Positions 8,677 through 16,623 are shown, numbered from the stretch's first letter. The stretch is DNA of 64,000 nucleotides from Streptomyces kurssanovii (GCF_014649695.1 NZ_BMTN01000017.1:97377-161376); one strand, 5' to 3'. A program made the numbers and translations. The notes: generated from the sequence alone by a model not told the origin.

Positions 8677-9105
8677 TCACCCGGGCACGGGCACCTTCCG
8701 CAGGGGATCTCCGCCGTCGATGAAGACCTGCCCTGTGGGGGTGAGCGCGGCGGCGATACGGGCCATGGCCCGCCGGCCGGCTTCCGGGTGCCGGCCGTCG
8801 AGTGCGCCGACCCGGAACGCGAAGACGAGGTCGAACGGGCCTTCGCCGGGCGCCGGGACGAAGTCCTCGGCAGCGCACTGCCGCACGGTGAGGCGACCGG
8901 ACGCGATCTCTTCGGCGCAGGCGTCGCGCGCCAGGGCCACGGCTGCGGCAGATCTGTCGATCGCGAGGATGTGCCCCGTTTCCAGTCGCGCGGCGACGGC
9001 CCGGGCAGCGGCACCGGGCCCGCACCCGATCTCCAGGACCCGCAGGTGCGGCTCGAGAGGGAGTGCGTCGACGGCCTCGGCAAGGCGTTGCGAGAGCTGC
9101 GGCAT
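8677..9105 (-). CDS. small class I SAM-dependent methyltransferase
   Basis: 142 aa, shorter than the usual 200-270. Motif I is clear (VLEIGCGPGAAARAVAARL), with the acidic loop ILAIDRSAAAVALA, then RQCAAEDFVP and DLVFAFRVGALDG. The C-terminus ends soon after the next strand (QVFIDGG), so the substrate-cap region is minimal. It is divergent from the cupin gene with 246 bp between. It may be a compact free-standing enzyme or a shortened copy; the substrate is unknown. Confidence 0.75.
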   Translation of the reverse strand: MPQLSQRLAEAVDALPLEPHLRVLEIGCGPGAAARAVAARLETGHILAIDRSAAAVALARDACAEEIASGRLTVRQCAAEDFVPAPGEGPFDLVFAFRVGALDGRHPEAGRRAMARIAAALTPTGQVFIDGGDPLRKVPVPG

Positions 9106-9351
9106 GCGCCAACGCTACGTGCACGGCGGCCGGCCGTGGCACAGGTCCGGGCGTTGAACTCTTCGAACCCTGCCTCCTCTGGCTCTGAGGGTGTAGCCGG
9201 CTCGGACAGCGTGGTGAGAGTCCGTGCGGGGAACGAGGTGAAAGTCGGCGCCCCTCATCGTCACCGGAACGTCACCGGTACGGATTGGCCCAGGGTTTCG
9301 GCGTCGAATCGACCCGCACCGCAGGGCACTTCGGGCCGTAGGGTCGTGATC

Positions 9352-9873
9352 ATGACTGAGGAAACGCCCACCGGATCCCCGACCGCCACTCCCCTTCAGG
9401 CGGTGCTGACCCGCCGCGCGGATGCCGAGACCTGTGCCGACCCGAGCAGTGTGATGACGCTGCTCGGGGAGTCGGGCGAGGCCCTTGGCGGCTTCACGAG
9501 CTACCGGTCCGCCTTCACCGAGGGAGCGGTGGGGGCGCCGGCGCACTTCCACACCAGGGCGACGGAGTTGTTCTTCGTGATCAGCGGGTCTCTGCGGGTG
9601 CTGGTGGGCGAGGAGATCACCGTCCTGGACGAGGGCGACTTCCTGGCCGTGCCGCCGGGCACCCCGCACGCCTTCGCCGCGGCGCCGGGCGCGACGGCGG
9701 ACGTCCTGTTCGTGTTCACGCCCGGCATGGGCCGGTTCGACTACCTGCGCCTGCTCGGCCGGGTGATGCGCGGTGAGGCCGATGCGAAGGAGATCGCCGA
9801 GTCCGCGGAACGCTTCGACAACCACTACGTCGACAGCCCCGTGTGGCGTGCCGTCCTGGAGGCGTCGGCGTGA
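9352..9873 (+). CDS. cupin-domain protein
   Basis: 173 aa from ATG 9352. The cupin core runs from about residue 45 to 125: FTEGAVGAPAHFHTRATELFFV gives the first His-x-His...Glu motif and GDFLAVPPGTPHAFAA the second with its terminal His, so a metal site is likely intact. A helical tail (DYLRLLGRVMRGEADAKEIAE) follows. Its stop overlaps the GTG of the downstream VOC gene (GTGA), so the two are translationally coupled and probably act on related small substrates. No pathway can be named. Confidence 0.85.
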   Translation: MTEETPTGSPTATPLQAVLTRRADAETCADPSSVMTLLGESGEALGGFTSYRSAFTEGAVGAPAHFHTRATELFFVISGSLRVLVGEEITVLDEGDFLAVPPGTPHAFAAAPGATADVLFVFTPGMGRFDYLRLLGRVMRGEADAKEIAESAERFDNHYVDSPVWRAVLEASA

Positions 9874-10268
9874 TCGGCTCCACGACGCACGTCCGCGTGG
9901 CCCGCCCTTCGCGGGACCTCGCCGCCGCGGAACGCTTCTACGTGGGCGGGCTCGGGCTCGCGGTGCTGTGGCGGAGCACCGAGCGGGTCCCGGGCGAGCA
10001 CGATCTGCTGATGGTCGGCCCTGCGGGCGCCTCCTGGCACTTCGAGCTGACCCGTGATCCCGAGCGCCCGCTGGAGCCGGCTCCGACCGTGGACGACCTG
10101 TTCGTGCTCTACCTGGGCGCCCCCGTGCAGGAGAGTCTCGTCGACCGGCTGGTGGCCTGCGGCGGCACCCGGGTACGCGCACACAATCCGTACTGGGACG
10201 AGCACGGGGTGACGGTCGCCGACCCGGACGGCTACCGGCTGGTGCTGTGCTCGCGCACCTGGGGTTAG
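9870..10268 (+). CDS. VOC (glyoxalase/bleomycin-resistance fold) family protein
   Basis: 132 aa starting at GTG 9870, which overlaps the cupin stop codon. Paired beta-alpha-beta-beta-beta units are visible: THVRVARPSRDLAAAERFYV with GLGLAVLWR, then LVDRLVACGGTRVRAHNPYW and GVTVADPDGYRLVLCSRTWG at the end. One metal-type position (H of THVRV) is present; the full set of ligands cannot be confirmed. VOC proteins include lyases, dioxygenases and resistance binders. A decayed copy of its last ~23 codons is found at 11873-11945, on the far side of the neighbouring broken gene. Confidence 0.85.
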   Translation: MIGSTTHVRVARPSRDLAAAERFYVGGLGLAVLWRSTERVPGEHDLLMVGPAGASWHFELTRDPERPLEPAPTVDDLFVLYLGAPVQESLVDRLVACGGTRVRAHNPYWDEHGVTVADPDGYRLVLCSRTWG

Positions 10269-10346
10269 CGTCGGTGCGTCCGTGGGTCCGTAGCGTCTGT
10301 CCGGTCGCGTCCGGCGGTGACCGCGACCCGGGAGGTCGAGATCATG

Positions 10347-10376
10347 GTGGACCACTCCGTGGCAGTGGTGGTCCAC
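10347..10376. terminator. hairpin between convergent VOC and glutamine synthetase-like genes
   Basis: Arms GTGGACCAC and GTGGTCCAC (9 bp) are separated by 12 nt, midway between the + strand VOC stop (10268) and the end of the minus-strand gene (10405). It probably ends transcription from one or both sides. Confidence 0.55.
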
Positions 10377-10404
10377 CCGGGGCGGCAGCCCGAGCGGCGT
10401 CCCG

Positions 10405-11755
10405 TCACCAGCGCCATCGCGTGGCCTCGGCGAGCGCTTCCGGACTGTGCTCGGCCAGGGCCTTAACCTCGGCGCGCCGGACAGCCAGCACTGCCCCGTA
10501 CAACGCCTCCCCGAGTGCCGCGCGCAGCGTTCCGTTCCGTTCGAAGTGGGTGAGCGCCTCGCCGAGCGAGGTCGGCAGCCGCTCCTGGTCGCCGCGGCCG
10601 GCGGGGTCGCCGCTCACGGGGGCGGGCAGCGCGGGGCCGCCGTCGCCGAGGCCTTGAAGACCCACCGCGATGACGGACCCGACCAGGAGATACGGATTCG
10701 CCGCGGCGTCGAAGGGCTTGAGCTCGGCGTGCCCGCCATCAAGGTCCTCGGGCTCGCCGAGCACCAGACGCAGCGCCGCCTCGCGGTTCTCGATGCCCCA
10801 GCAGCGGTGGACACCCGCCCAGTGGGAGGGGAGCAGGCGCAGATAGCTGGCAGGGGAAGGGGCGCCGATGGCGCTGGGCGGGCATGGCGTCCAGGACGGC
10901 GCCGAGGAACGTGTTCGCCGTGTCTGCGAGGCCGTGGGCGGCGGTGGGGTCACGGTGCAGGTTCCGCCCGTTGTGGCGCAGGCTGAGATGCAGGTGGCAG
11001 CCGTTGCCGACCTGCCCGGCGACGACCACCGGCGCGAAGGCGGCACGCAGGCCGTGTGCCGCGCTGACCGCCCGTACGCTCTCGCGGACGAGGACGAGCT
11101 CGTCGGCGGCGCGAACGGGGTCGGCGGGTACGGTGGAGACCTCGAACTGGCCGGGTGAGTACTCGGGATGGAGCTGCAGGACCTCGACGCCTTGCGCGGC
11201 GAGCGTGTCGTGGACCGCCAGCAGATAGTCCGACAGCTCGGCCACCCGGGTCAGTCCGTAGGCGGGGCCCCGGCAGGCATGGTCGTCGGTGCCGTCGTCC
11301 TTGCGGACCACCCATTCGGTCTCGAAACCCATCCGCAACTCCAGGCCTTGCGCTTCGGCCAGCCGCACCATGCGCCGGGCGAAGTGCCGCTGGCACGCCG
11401 GATACGGGAGGCCGTTCTGGTCGTAGCGGTCGGCCGGGGCCCAGGCCCAGCCCGGCTGCGCCGCCAGGATCGTGAGCCGGTCCAGGTCGGGCAGGAGCCG
11501 TAGGTCGCCGTCGGGGCCGCCGATGTGCGGGGAGGTGGCGACGGCGTCGTCGGAGGTGTAGACGTCGAACACCGGGGACATTCCGACGCCGCGGTGCGCG
11601 GCCTGCGGCAGTCTGCCGGTGGGCACTGTCTTGACCCGGCTGACGCCCGCGTTGTCGACCCAGCTGATCGCGACGGCCCGTACGCCTTCGGCGGCAAGCC
11701 GCGCCGCTTCGTGGCGGGCCGACAACCACCGCTCGTCCCGTTCTGCCGCTTCCAC
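10405..11755 (-). pseudogene. glutamine synthetase-like gene (type I/III, gamma-glutamyl ligase clade) with a frameshift
   Basis: Start GTG 11755 has GGAGG 6 nt upstream. The first part reads AISWVDNAGVSRVKTVPTGR, a catalytic-type ELRMGFETEWVV, LQLHPEYSPGQFEVS, and AGQVGNGCHLHLSL. Near 10871-10885 the frame is lost: the N-terminal part ends in LDAMPAQRHRR, while the adjacent frame continues as AIGAPSPASYLRLLPSHWAG, then GIENREAALR, HAELKPFDAAANPYLLVGSV and the C-terminal helices. One lost base (or two gained) explains it. The spliced length would be about 449 aa, normal for GlnA3/PuuA-like ligases that act on polyamines or other amines. A sequencing error is the alternative to true inactivation. 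Confidence 0.8.
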
Positions 11756-11872
11756 CGAACGCCTCCTTCCACCGCCCGGGTGTCCATCGCCGGGACACCC
11801 GCGTTCATGGTTGCCGATTCGCGCTCCCCGATCCCGTCTCCTGCCCAAGCCGCGCGTCGCCCCGCGCGGCAT

Positions 11873-11945
11873 GGGCCACGGGGTGACGGTCGCCGGCCCG
11901 GACGGCTGCCGGCTCGTTCGTTGCTCGCGCACCGTGGGTCGGCGT
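11873..11945 (+). pseudogene. fragment duplicating the 3' end of the upstream VOC gene
   Basis: In one frame this reads GHGVTVAGPDGCRLVRCSRT, matching EHGVTVADPDGYRLVLCSRT at the end of the VOC gene (10200-10265). At DNA level the similarity continues past the stop (GTCCGGTCGCGTCCGG occurs at both places). No start or upstream part is present. The glutamine synthetase-like gene thus lies between a full VOC gene and this copy of its end. Confidence 0.7.
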
Positions 11946-12063
11946 CCGTCCGGTCGCGTCCGGGGTCGTGTCGCGGGAGGCGTCGTGGCGTTGAGCCACG
12001 GCGACCCGGCGCCTGGAACCAGGTCTGCGAGTTACGCGAGGGGTGCTCCTTGGACTGTCCCTC

Positions 12064-12322
12064 TCAGGAGTTCGCCCAACTGCTTTCCACGCGAGAGGTA
12101 CCGGCATCGGCAGACTCCTGGTGCCGTTCGACAGGACTTTGTGACGGGGCGGTGTAGTCCTCGGGGCGGAAGGCGACGAGGCGGGGCCTTCTGCTGGTCG
12201 AACTCCTGCTGCGTGAGGATGCCTTGCTGGAGCAGGGAGCCGAGCTTCGTCAGCTCGTGGGCCACCGACAAAGCAGCTGGGGCTGCCGCGGGGCGCGGGG
12301 CGTGCTGCGATGCCCCCACCAC
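12064..12322 (-). pseudogene. SHOCT-domain protein, frameshifted
   Basis: The minus strand encodes VAHELTKLGSLLQQGILTQQ followed by EFDQQKA, a full match to the SHOCT motif (L..L..L...G.(I/L)T..EF...K..LL). After QQKA the frame changes: the direct continuation is PPRRLPPRG, whereas the neighbouring frame gives RLVAFRPEDYTAP and a stop at 12064, the expected end of such proteins. A one-base indel near 12190 is the simplest reading. SHOCT domains are short C-terminal helical hairpins often attached to membrane proteins. A start at GTG 12322 is possible but unsupported. Confidence 0.6.
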
Positions 12323-12398
12323 AGCCCTCCAGCACCGCCCGCGAGAATGTAAGCACGACCGTGCGGGAGCGCGCGGTGGGCGCGCGCCCCACGGAGGT

Positions 12399-13019
12399 TC
12401 AGCAGGACTCGTCGAACTTGACCGCGCTGATCGTCACCGGCTCTCCATTGAGCTCAGCACCTGCCGCCGGGGCCGTCGAGCACACCTGCCAGTTCGACTC
12501 GACCAGCACCATGCGGTCCTGGCCGGACGTGTCGGTCACCGTCAGGCTCGTGGAGCTGTCGAGGGTCTGCCGGGCCACCTTGACCGACTTGCCCACCAGG
12601 TTCGGCATGGTGGAGCCGGCCTTCTCGGGCTCGCCCTGGTCCCCGTCGGCCGGGCAGTCCTCCTCGAGCTTCACTGTGCCGAAGTCGACCTTCGTGTCGG
12701 TCGGGTGCTGGCCGGGCGCCGGAGTCTGACCGCAGACCTTCCAGCCCCGGTCGAGGACCTGATTGCGCCCGCGGCCGAGAGCGTCGTGCGACGTGAGCGC
12801 GTAGAACCCAGCGGCCTGCGCCTCGTCCTGCGCGCTTTGCAGCCCCTTGCCCACCATGTCGGGGAGGGCGGCGAACTCGGCGGAAGGCGTCTTCTCCGTG
12901 CTGGCCGGCCCCTTGTTGTTGCCGCTCGGCGCTGTTTCAGCGCCGGAATCGGTGGGTCCGCAGGAGGTGAGTGCGGCGAGGAGCAGCACGGCGGCGGCTG
13001 CGGTGATGCGGGTGCGCAT
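12399..13019 (-). CDS. PASTA-domain lipoprotein
   Basis: 206 aa from ATG 13019, chosen because a lipoprotein signal follows directly (MRTRITAAAAVLLLAALTSC, lipobox LTSC); an in-frame start 17 codons upstream would put extra residues before it. After a Ser/Thr/Pro-rich linker come two PASTA-like repeats: LPDMVGKGLQSAQDEAQAAG to WKVCGQTPAPG, and MPNLVGKSVKVARQTLDSS to WQVCSTAPAAG. Each holds one Cys and the protein ends in Cys. PASTA modules bind peptidoglycan or beta-lactams in kinases and PBPs; here they are displayed on the outside of the membrane. It is divergent from the next gene. Confidence 0.85.
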   Translation of the reverse strand: MRTRITAAAAVLLLAALTSCGPTDSGAETAPSGNNKGPASTEKTPSAEFAALPDMVGKGLQSAQDEAQAAGFYALTSHDALGRGRNQVLDRGWKVCGQTPAPGQHPTDTKVDFGTVKLEEDCPADGDQGEPEKAGSTMPNLVGKSVKVARQTLDSSTSLTVTDTSGQDRMVLVESNWQVCSTAPAAGAELNGEPVTISAVKFDESC

Positions 13020-13152
13020 GGGTCCCCCAAGGACATTGCGGATGAGAGCGACCATCATGCCGAGGCGCATGCAGCCTGGGGCGAAAACGACGAAGGCCTA
13101 CCCCGAACCGGGGTTGATCGCCAGAATGCAGGAACGTGACCGCCCACTGGGG

Positions 13153-13815
13153 ATGGAGAGCGTGGACCCGACGACGAAGGGCGCCCTCATAGGCGCCGGC
13201 GCCACTGCGATGGGTGGAGCGATCGCGTGGATCGGCGCGCGGGCCCAGGCGCAGGCCGCGCTGAAGGCGATGACCGTTCAGGTCCGGGCGCAGCGCCTCG
13301 ATGGCATGTGGAACATGCGGCGTGCTGCCTACGCCGAGTTCTTGGACAGTGCCGAGTCCCTTCGCGGACAGATCGGCAGAACGTACGGCCTTGCGAGAGG
13401 GTGGCAAGGCGCGCCGTCATCCGCGTCGAGGCCGGAGCAGTTGGCGGAGAGCTCGAAAAACTAGGGGAGGCGCACTTCGCGCTGATCCACAGGTGCACCG
13501 TGCTCGGGCTGTCCGTGACGGCGGCCGAGAGCCGCGCCGCGGAGAGCTTGCTCTCGGTCTTCAACGGTGTCATCAACGATCTCGACAACTGGATCGCCTC
13601 TGCGGGACAGGACGATCTTGACGCCCCGGTGCTGCACCGGGCGCTGATCGACCGCATGGGTGGCCTTCGCTCCTTGATGGATCACTTCATCGACGACAGC
13701 CGGGGGTACCTGCAGACGTTGCAGGACGTCACACCCGAAGAGGAGCGTCGCTGGGGGCGTTTGTGGCGCCGCGGAGGTCGTGGCGCATGGATCGGTGGGC
13801 CCGCCGAAACGGCAT
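13153..13815 (+). pseudogene. hypothetical membrane-anchored protein, frameshifted at an A-run
   Basis: ATG 13153 starts a frame with an N-terminal transmembrane segment (GALIGAGATAMGGAIAWIGA) and a helical part (LDGMWNMRRAAYAEFLDSAE), which stops at 13464. From there the neighbouring frame encodes LGEAHFALIHRCTVLGLSVT and further helices to about 13800. The two frames join naturally in the run of five A at 13456-13460: a sixth A would give SSKKLGEAHF. The pattern (TM helix, AYAEFL, then long helices) is common in actinobacterial proteins of unknown function. The exact end is unclear because the second frame stays open. Confidence 0.6.
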
Positions 13816-13913
13816 TGAGTGACCGAAGGCGGCCGCAGGAAAGGGGGAGGCGCGCGCTGCGTGGAGACGCTATGTCTTCCGGCGCGACGTCTCCGCCGCG
13901 CCCTCGTCAGTGT

Positions 13914-14038
13914 GTGGTCCCGCGCAGGCGGTGCTCCGACCTTTCACCACGTGGTCCCCGCGCAGGCGGGAGTTTCTGGGGCAGGAACGGCGCGAAGGTC
14001 TGCATGTCCGTGGTCCTCGCGCAGGGGGTAGCCGATTT
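13914..14038 (+). CRISPR. decayed CRISPR repeats (three type I-E-like units)
   Basis: Three copies resembling the actinobacterial type I-E repeat: 13914 (GTGGTCCCGCGCAGGCGG, shortened), 13951 (GTGGTCCCCGCGCAGGCGGG) and 14010 (GTGGTCCTCGCGCAGGGGG). The second and third start 59 bp apart, near the 61-bp unit expected; the first and second are only 37 bp apart, implying a deletion. Repeat ends have diverged (AGTTTCTGG, TAGCCGATT). No cas gene is in the window. Confidence 0.65.
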
Positions 14039-14069
14039 CAAAGAGCGCCATCAGCGTGAACGAACGCGG

Positions 14070-14831
14070 TCATGCGTCTGGCCGCTTGTTGTACGCGGCG
14101 AGCGTTGCCTTGTTCGTCGACGCGTCCTGAAACACGAGCTCCCAGGGGCCGGTGTTCACGTCGAACTCCTTGCCGAAGCCGACCCATTTGCCCGTCATCC
14201 GTCGACCGGTCGGCTCGATGAGGAGCTGGATCGCCCCGTGGTAGCGGGCGCCCCGGTAGTAGCCCTCGGTCGCGGTCTGCTCGGTCCAGATGCCGGTGGC
14301 AACGTGCCCGTCGACCTCCAGATCCATGGTCAGGGGACTGTCGGACGAGCCGGGCAGGCTCCGGGCGGACAGCCGGTTGCCGTGCTGCAGCAGGACCACG
14401 TAGTGCTGCCCGACGAACGCCGAGTCGCGGCCGCTGGAGAAGTATTCGTACCGGGACAGCCACACGCCGGAGTAGTTCCGGTGGCTTGGCTGTGGTTCGG
14501 GCTGAGGCGCCGCGGCTGCGGGCGCGATGCCGGTCACGGAGGCCTCGACGTCATGGCCTCCGTGACCGTCGTCGGACACGCGGGCCGTGGGGACGGTGCC
14601 GGTGAAGCCGAGGGATTCGATGGGCAGCCCGGTGACCGACTCCAGTGCGCGGGCGTACACGGGGCGGGGAGCGGTCGTAATGCCGGACTCCCAGCGCTGC
14701 ACAAGCCGCTTGTTGGCCTCGTTGGGCTGGCCCGCGCGGAGGCCGGCATCGCGCACGGCGCGGGCGAAGTCGTCTTGGGACATGAGGAGGCCGAGGCGGA
14801 CGGCCCGCAGAGCACTGTTCGGTGTGGCCAT
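14070..14831 (-). CDS. XRE-family regulator with a C-terminal sensory-like domain
   Basis: 253 aa from ATG 14831. Residues about 1-80 form a helix-turn-helix (ALRAVRLGLLMSQDDFARAV, KRLVQRWESG, YARALESVTGLP). After a linker with PQPEPQP the rest is a beta-rich domain: YSGVWLSRYEYFSSGRDSAF, LLQHGNRLSARSLPG, GIWTEQTATEGYYRGARYHG, WVGFGKEFDVNTGPWELVF. I do not recognise a named family for this half; it looks like a ligand-binding barrel. It is divergent from a small-gene operon, with four iterons in between, so it most likely controls that operon and itself. Confidence 0.85.
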   Translation of the reverse strand: MATPNSALRAVRLGLLMSQDDFARAVRDAGLRAGQPNEANKRLVQRWESGITTAPRPVYARALESVTGLPIESLGFTGTVPTARVSDDGHGGHDVEASVTGIAPAAAAPQPEPQPSHRNYSGVWLSRYEYFSSGRDSAFVGQHYVVLLQHGNRLSARSLPGSSDSPLTMDLEVDGHVATGIWTEQTATEGYYRGARYHGAIQLLIEPTGRRMTGKWVGFGKEFDVNTGPWELVFQDASTNKATLAAYNKRPDA

Positions 14832-14859
14832 ACGAGCACGGTAGCCGCAACGAGCCTTG

Positions 14860-14902
14860 TATGACGCCGAAATGACGCCCCGTATGACGTCGGTATGACG
14901 CC
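14860..14902. promoter_or_regulatory. four TATGACGYC iterons between the XRE gene and the divergent operon
   Basis: TATGACGCC (14860), AATGACGCC (14871), TATGACGTC (14883) and TATGACGCC (14894) are direct repeats spaced 11, 12 and 11 bp, about one helical turn each. They begin 29 bp upstream of the XRE start and end 46 bp before the GTG of the first small gene. Such phased sites usually bind a regulator cooperatively; the adjacent XRE protein is the obvious candidate. Confidence 0.7.
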
Positions 14903-14948
14903 TGCACGGACGCCGCGCAACTCTTTGTGACCACGCCATGGTGAATTC

Positions 14949-15128
14949 GTGACGACAGACGGCGGCACCCAACACCCCGGCCTGACCATCAGCGTCTACC
15001 GGGTGAACCCACACACGCTCGACCGGACGGAGGCCATGGAGCGCGTACTCCCCGCCTCCGAAGAACCGGTGATGTCCCACGCCTACCCGCCCTGCGGGTG
15101 TCCGCGCTGCAGCGGGAGCCCGCAGTGA
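14949..15128 (+). CDS. small protein with a C-terminal Cys cluster, unknown function
   Basis: 59 aa, GTG start, no clear Shine-Dalgarno sequence. The body is polar (ISVYRVNPHTLDRTEAMERV) and the tail reads YPPCGCPRCSGSPQ, with three Cys in CxCxxC spacing that could bind metal. It is the first gene after the iterons and its stop overlaps the GTG of the next ORF (GTGA), which supports real translation. I do not recognise a family. A short RiPP-like substrate or a zinc-binding accessory protein are both possible. Confidence 0.6.
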   Translation: MTTDGGTQHPGLTISVYRVNPHTLDRTEAMERVLPASEEPVMSHAYPPCGCPRCSGSPQ

Positions 15129-15385
15129 GCCCCATGTGGGACACCGAGCCCGAGCCCGGCGCAGGAACCTGTGCGGCGTGCGGTGTGGGCACCGACGACG
15201 GGCGCGCCCAGTGGATACCGCGCATGTCCGGCCCGGACGTCCGCATCATCGTGCACGCCGACTCCGCCGACTGCCGACCGCCTGTCGCCGCACCACACCG
15301 ACTCCCGTCCGCGCCGGTGCACACCGCCCAGCGCGGACGGGTCCGGCCCCGACCAGAGGCACCGTCCACACAGGAGCACACATGA
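15125..15385 (+). CDS. small CxxC-containing protein, unknown function
   Basis: 86 aa from GTG 15125, overlapping the upstream stop; ATG 15134 is an alternative. The N-terminal part has a CxxC knuckle (GAGTCAACGVGTDDGRAQW) and VRIIVHADSADC, the tail is Pro/Arg-rich. Its stop overlaps ATG 15382 of the next gene (ATGA), so three genes in a row are coupled. The single CxxC with a later Cys may form a zinc site. Function unknown. Confidence 0.6.
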   Translation: MSPMWDTEPEPGAGTCAACGVGTDDGRAQWIPRMSGPDVRIIVHADSADCRPPVAAPHRLPSAPVHTAQRGRVRPRPEAPSTQEHT

Positions 15386-15863
15386 CCCTCGCGTTAGACC
15401 GTCCCATGGGCACCACCGACCCGGCCACGCTCGTCCCGGCCGAGGTCATGGAGCGACTCAGCTCCCGCATCGTCAAGGACCACCGCGACGTCGACCACGC
15501 CACCGCTCGGCGCATCGTCGGCCAGGCCGCCGCGTTCCTCGCCGCCAGCGGCCGGCGCCCCGGCAGCGAGCTCGCACCGAGCAAGCTGGTGGACATCGGC
15601 TGGCACACATTCATCCTGCACACCGTCGACTACGCCCTGTTCTGCGAGCAGGTCGCCGGCCGGTTCATCCACCACGTCCCTACCGACGACGGCGACCAGG
15701 CCCCGGGCGATGGCGCCGGAGCGCGGGAGCGCACCCTCGCCGCCATCACCGAGGCGGGTTACGCGATCGACCACGATCTGTGGCCCGCGGCCGTCAAGAT
15801 GGGGACTGCTGCAGTCAGTGCCACGCTGGGTGCACGGACAGCCCGAACGGCGGCAAGAAGTAA
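15382..15863 (+). pseudogene. GRDP-like protein (glycine-rich-domain-protein family) with a C-terminal frameshift
   Basis: Starts at ATG 15382 in an ATGA overlap. The core has ATARRIVGQAAAFLAASG and LVDIGWHTFILHTVDYALFC, the (D/E)..WH.H.L.T..Y..FC signature of GRDP-type proteins. In the starting frame the end reads WPAAVKMGTAAVSATLG and continues to 15900, but the overlapping frame gives DCCSQCHAGCTDSPNGGKK and TAA 15861-15863, a far more protein-like end with a CxxCHxGC motif. A one-base indel between about 15780 and 15800 is likely. With the indel restored the protein would be about 160 aa. Plant GRDPs bind unknown ligands; the bacterial role is not known. Confidence 0.6.
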
Positions 15864-15930
15864 CAGCCCCTCGAACACCGCCGGCCGCCCGACCTCGTGA
15901 CGGGCGGCCGGCCCTCGAACGGAGCAGCAG

Positions 15931-16587
15931 GTGACGAATACCGCTTGGGACACGTACCCGAAGCAGAAGCCCGAGCGGCGCCAGGTGAACGCCGCCGGTG
16001 AGACCACCTGGTTCAACTGGACCCAGTACCCCGACCACGGCCCCGGTGCCGAGCTCCTCGGCGTCGGCCCCGGTGCGAGCGTCCTGGACCTCGGCTGCGG
16101 CAAAGGAGGCAACCTCGCCCACGTCGCCGCACTCGGCGCCCGCGCGGTCGGCATCGACGTGTCCATCGCGCAGCTGAAGGCAGCCGAGGCGCGATGGGCC
16201 AATGTGGGCCTGGTGCTGCACCGCGCGGACGCCGTCCGGTTCCTCGAGGAGACCGGCGAGCACTTCGACGCCATCTACTCCGTGTTCGGGGCTGCCTGGT
16301 TCACCGACCCGGAGCAGCTGCTGCCCTTCATCCGGAAGCGGCTCAAGTCCGGCGGCGTGTTCGCGTTCTCTCAACGCCCGCCCATCAAGGGCTGCTACGG
16401 CTGCCAGGCCTCGTACATCAACCGCTCCGAGGACGAGGACCCGCTCGTCGTGAAGCGCTGGGACTACCAACCCGACCGCTGGGAGGACATCCTCCGCGAG
16501 CACGGCTTCACCGCGATCACCACCCGGGAACTGCCCGCCCCGCCCAGGCGCCGGAAGGTCGGCACGCTTATCGTCCGCGCCGCATGA
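15931..16587 (+). CDS. class I SAM-dependent methyltransferase
   Basis: 218 aa from GTG 15931, preceded by GGAGCAGCAG. Motif I is VLDLGCGKGGNLAHVAALG, the ribose-binding acid is in AVGIDVS, and later strands are AVRFLEETGEHFDAIYSVFG and LKSGGVFAFSQRPP. A Cys pair (GCYGCQASY) lies after strand 5. The N-terminal lid has TWFNWTQYPDHGPGAE. It is the last gene of the XRE-controlled operon (67 bp after the GRDP-like gene), so its substrate may be one of the small proteins or a metabolite sensed by the regulator. Neither can be decided here. Confidence 0.85.
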   Translation: MTNTAWDTYPKQKPERRQVNAAGETTWFNWTQYPDHGPGAELLGVGPGASVLDLGCGKGGNLAHVAALGARAVGIDVSIAQLKAAEARWANVGLVLHRADAVRFLEETGEHFDAIYSVFGAAWFTDPEQLLPFIRKRLKSGGVFAFSQRPPIKGCYGCQASYINRSEDEDPLVVKRWDYQPDRWEDILREHGFTAITTRELPAPPRRRKVGTLIVRAA

Positions 16588-16623
16588 GAAACGATGTAGC
16601 TCTACCGCACCCCCTACCACCCC

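Noticed and set aside
13816-14864. Long plus-strand continuation past the frameshifted gene
   Set aside because: It runs through CRISPR repeats and antisense to the XRE gene and has no recognisable domain.
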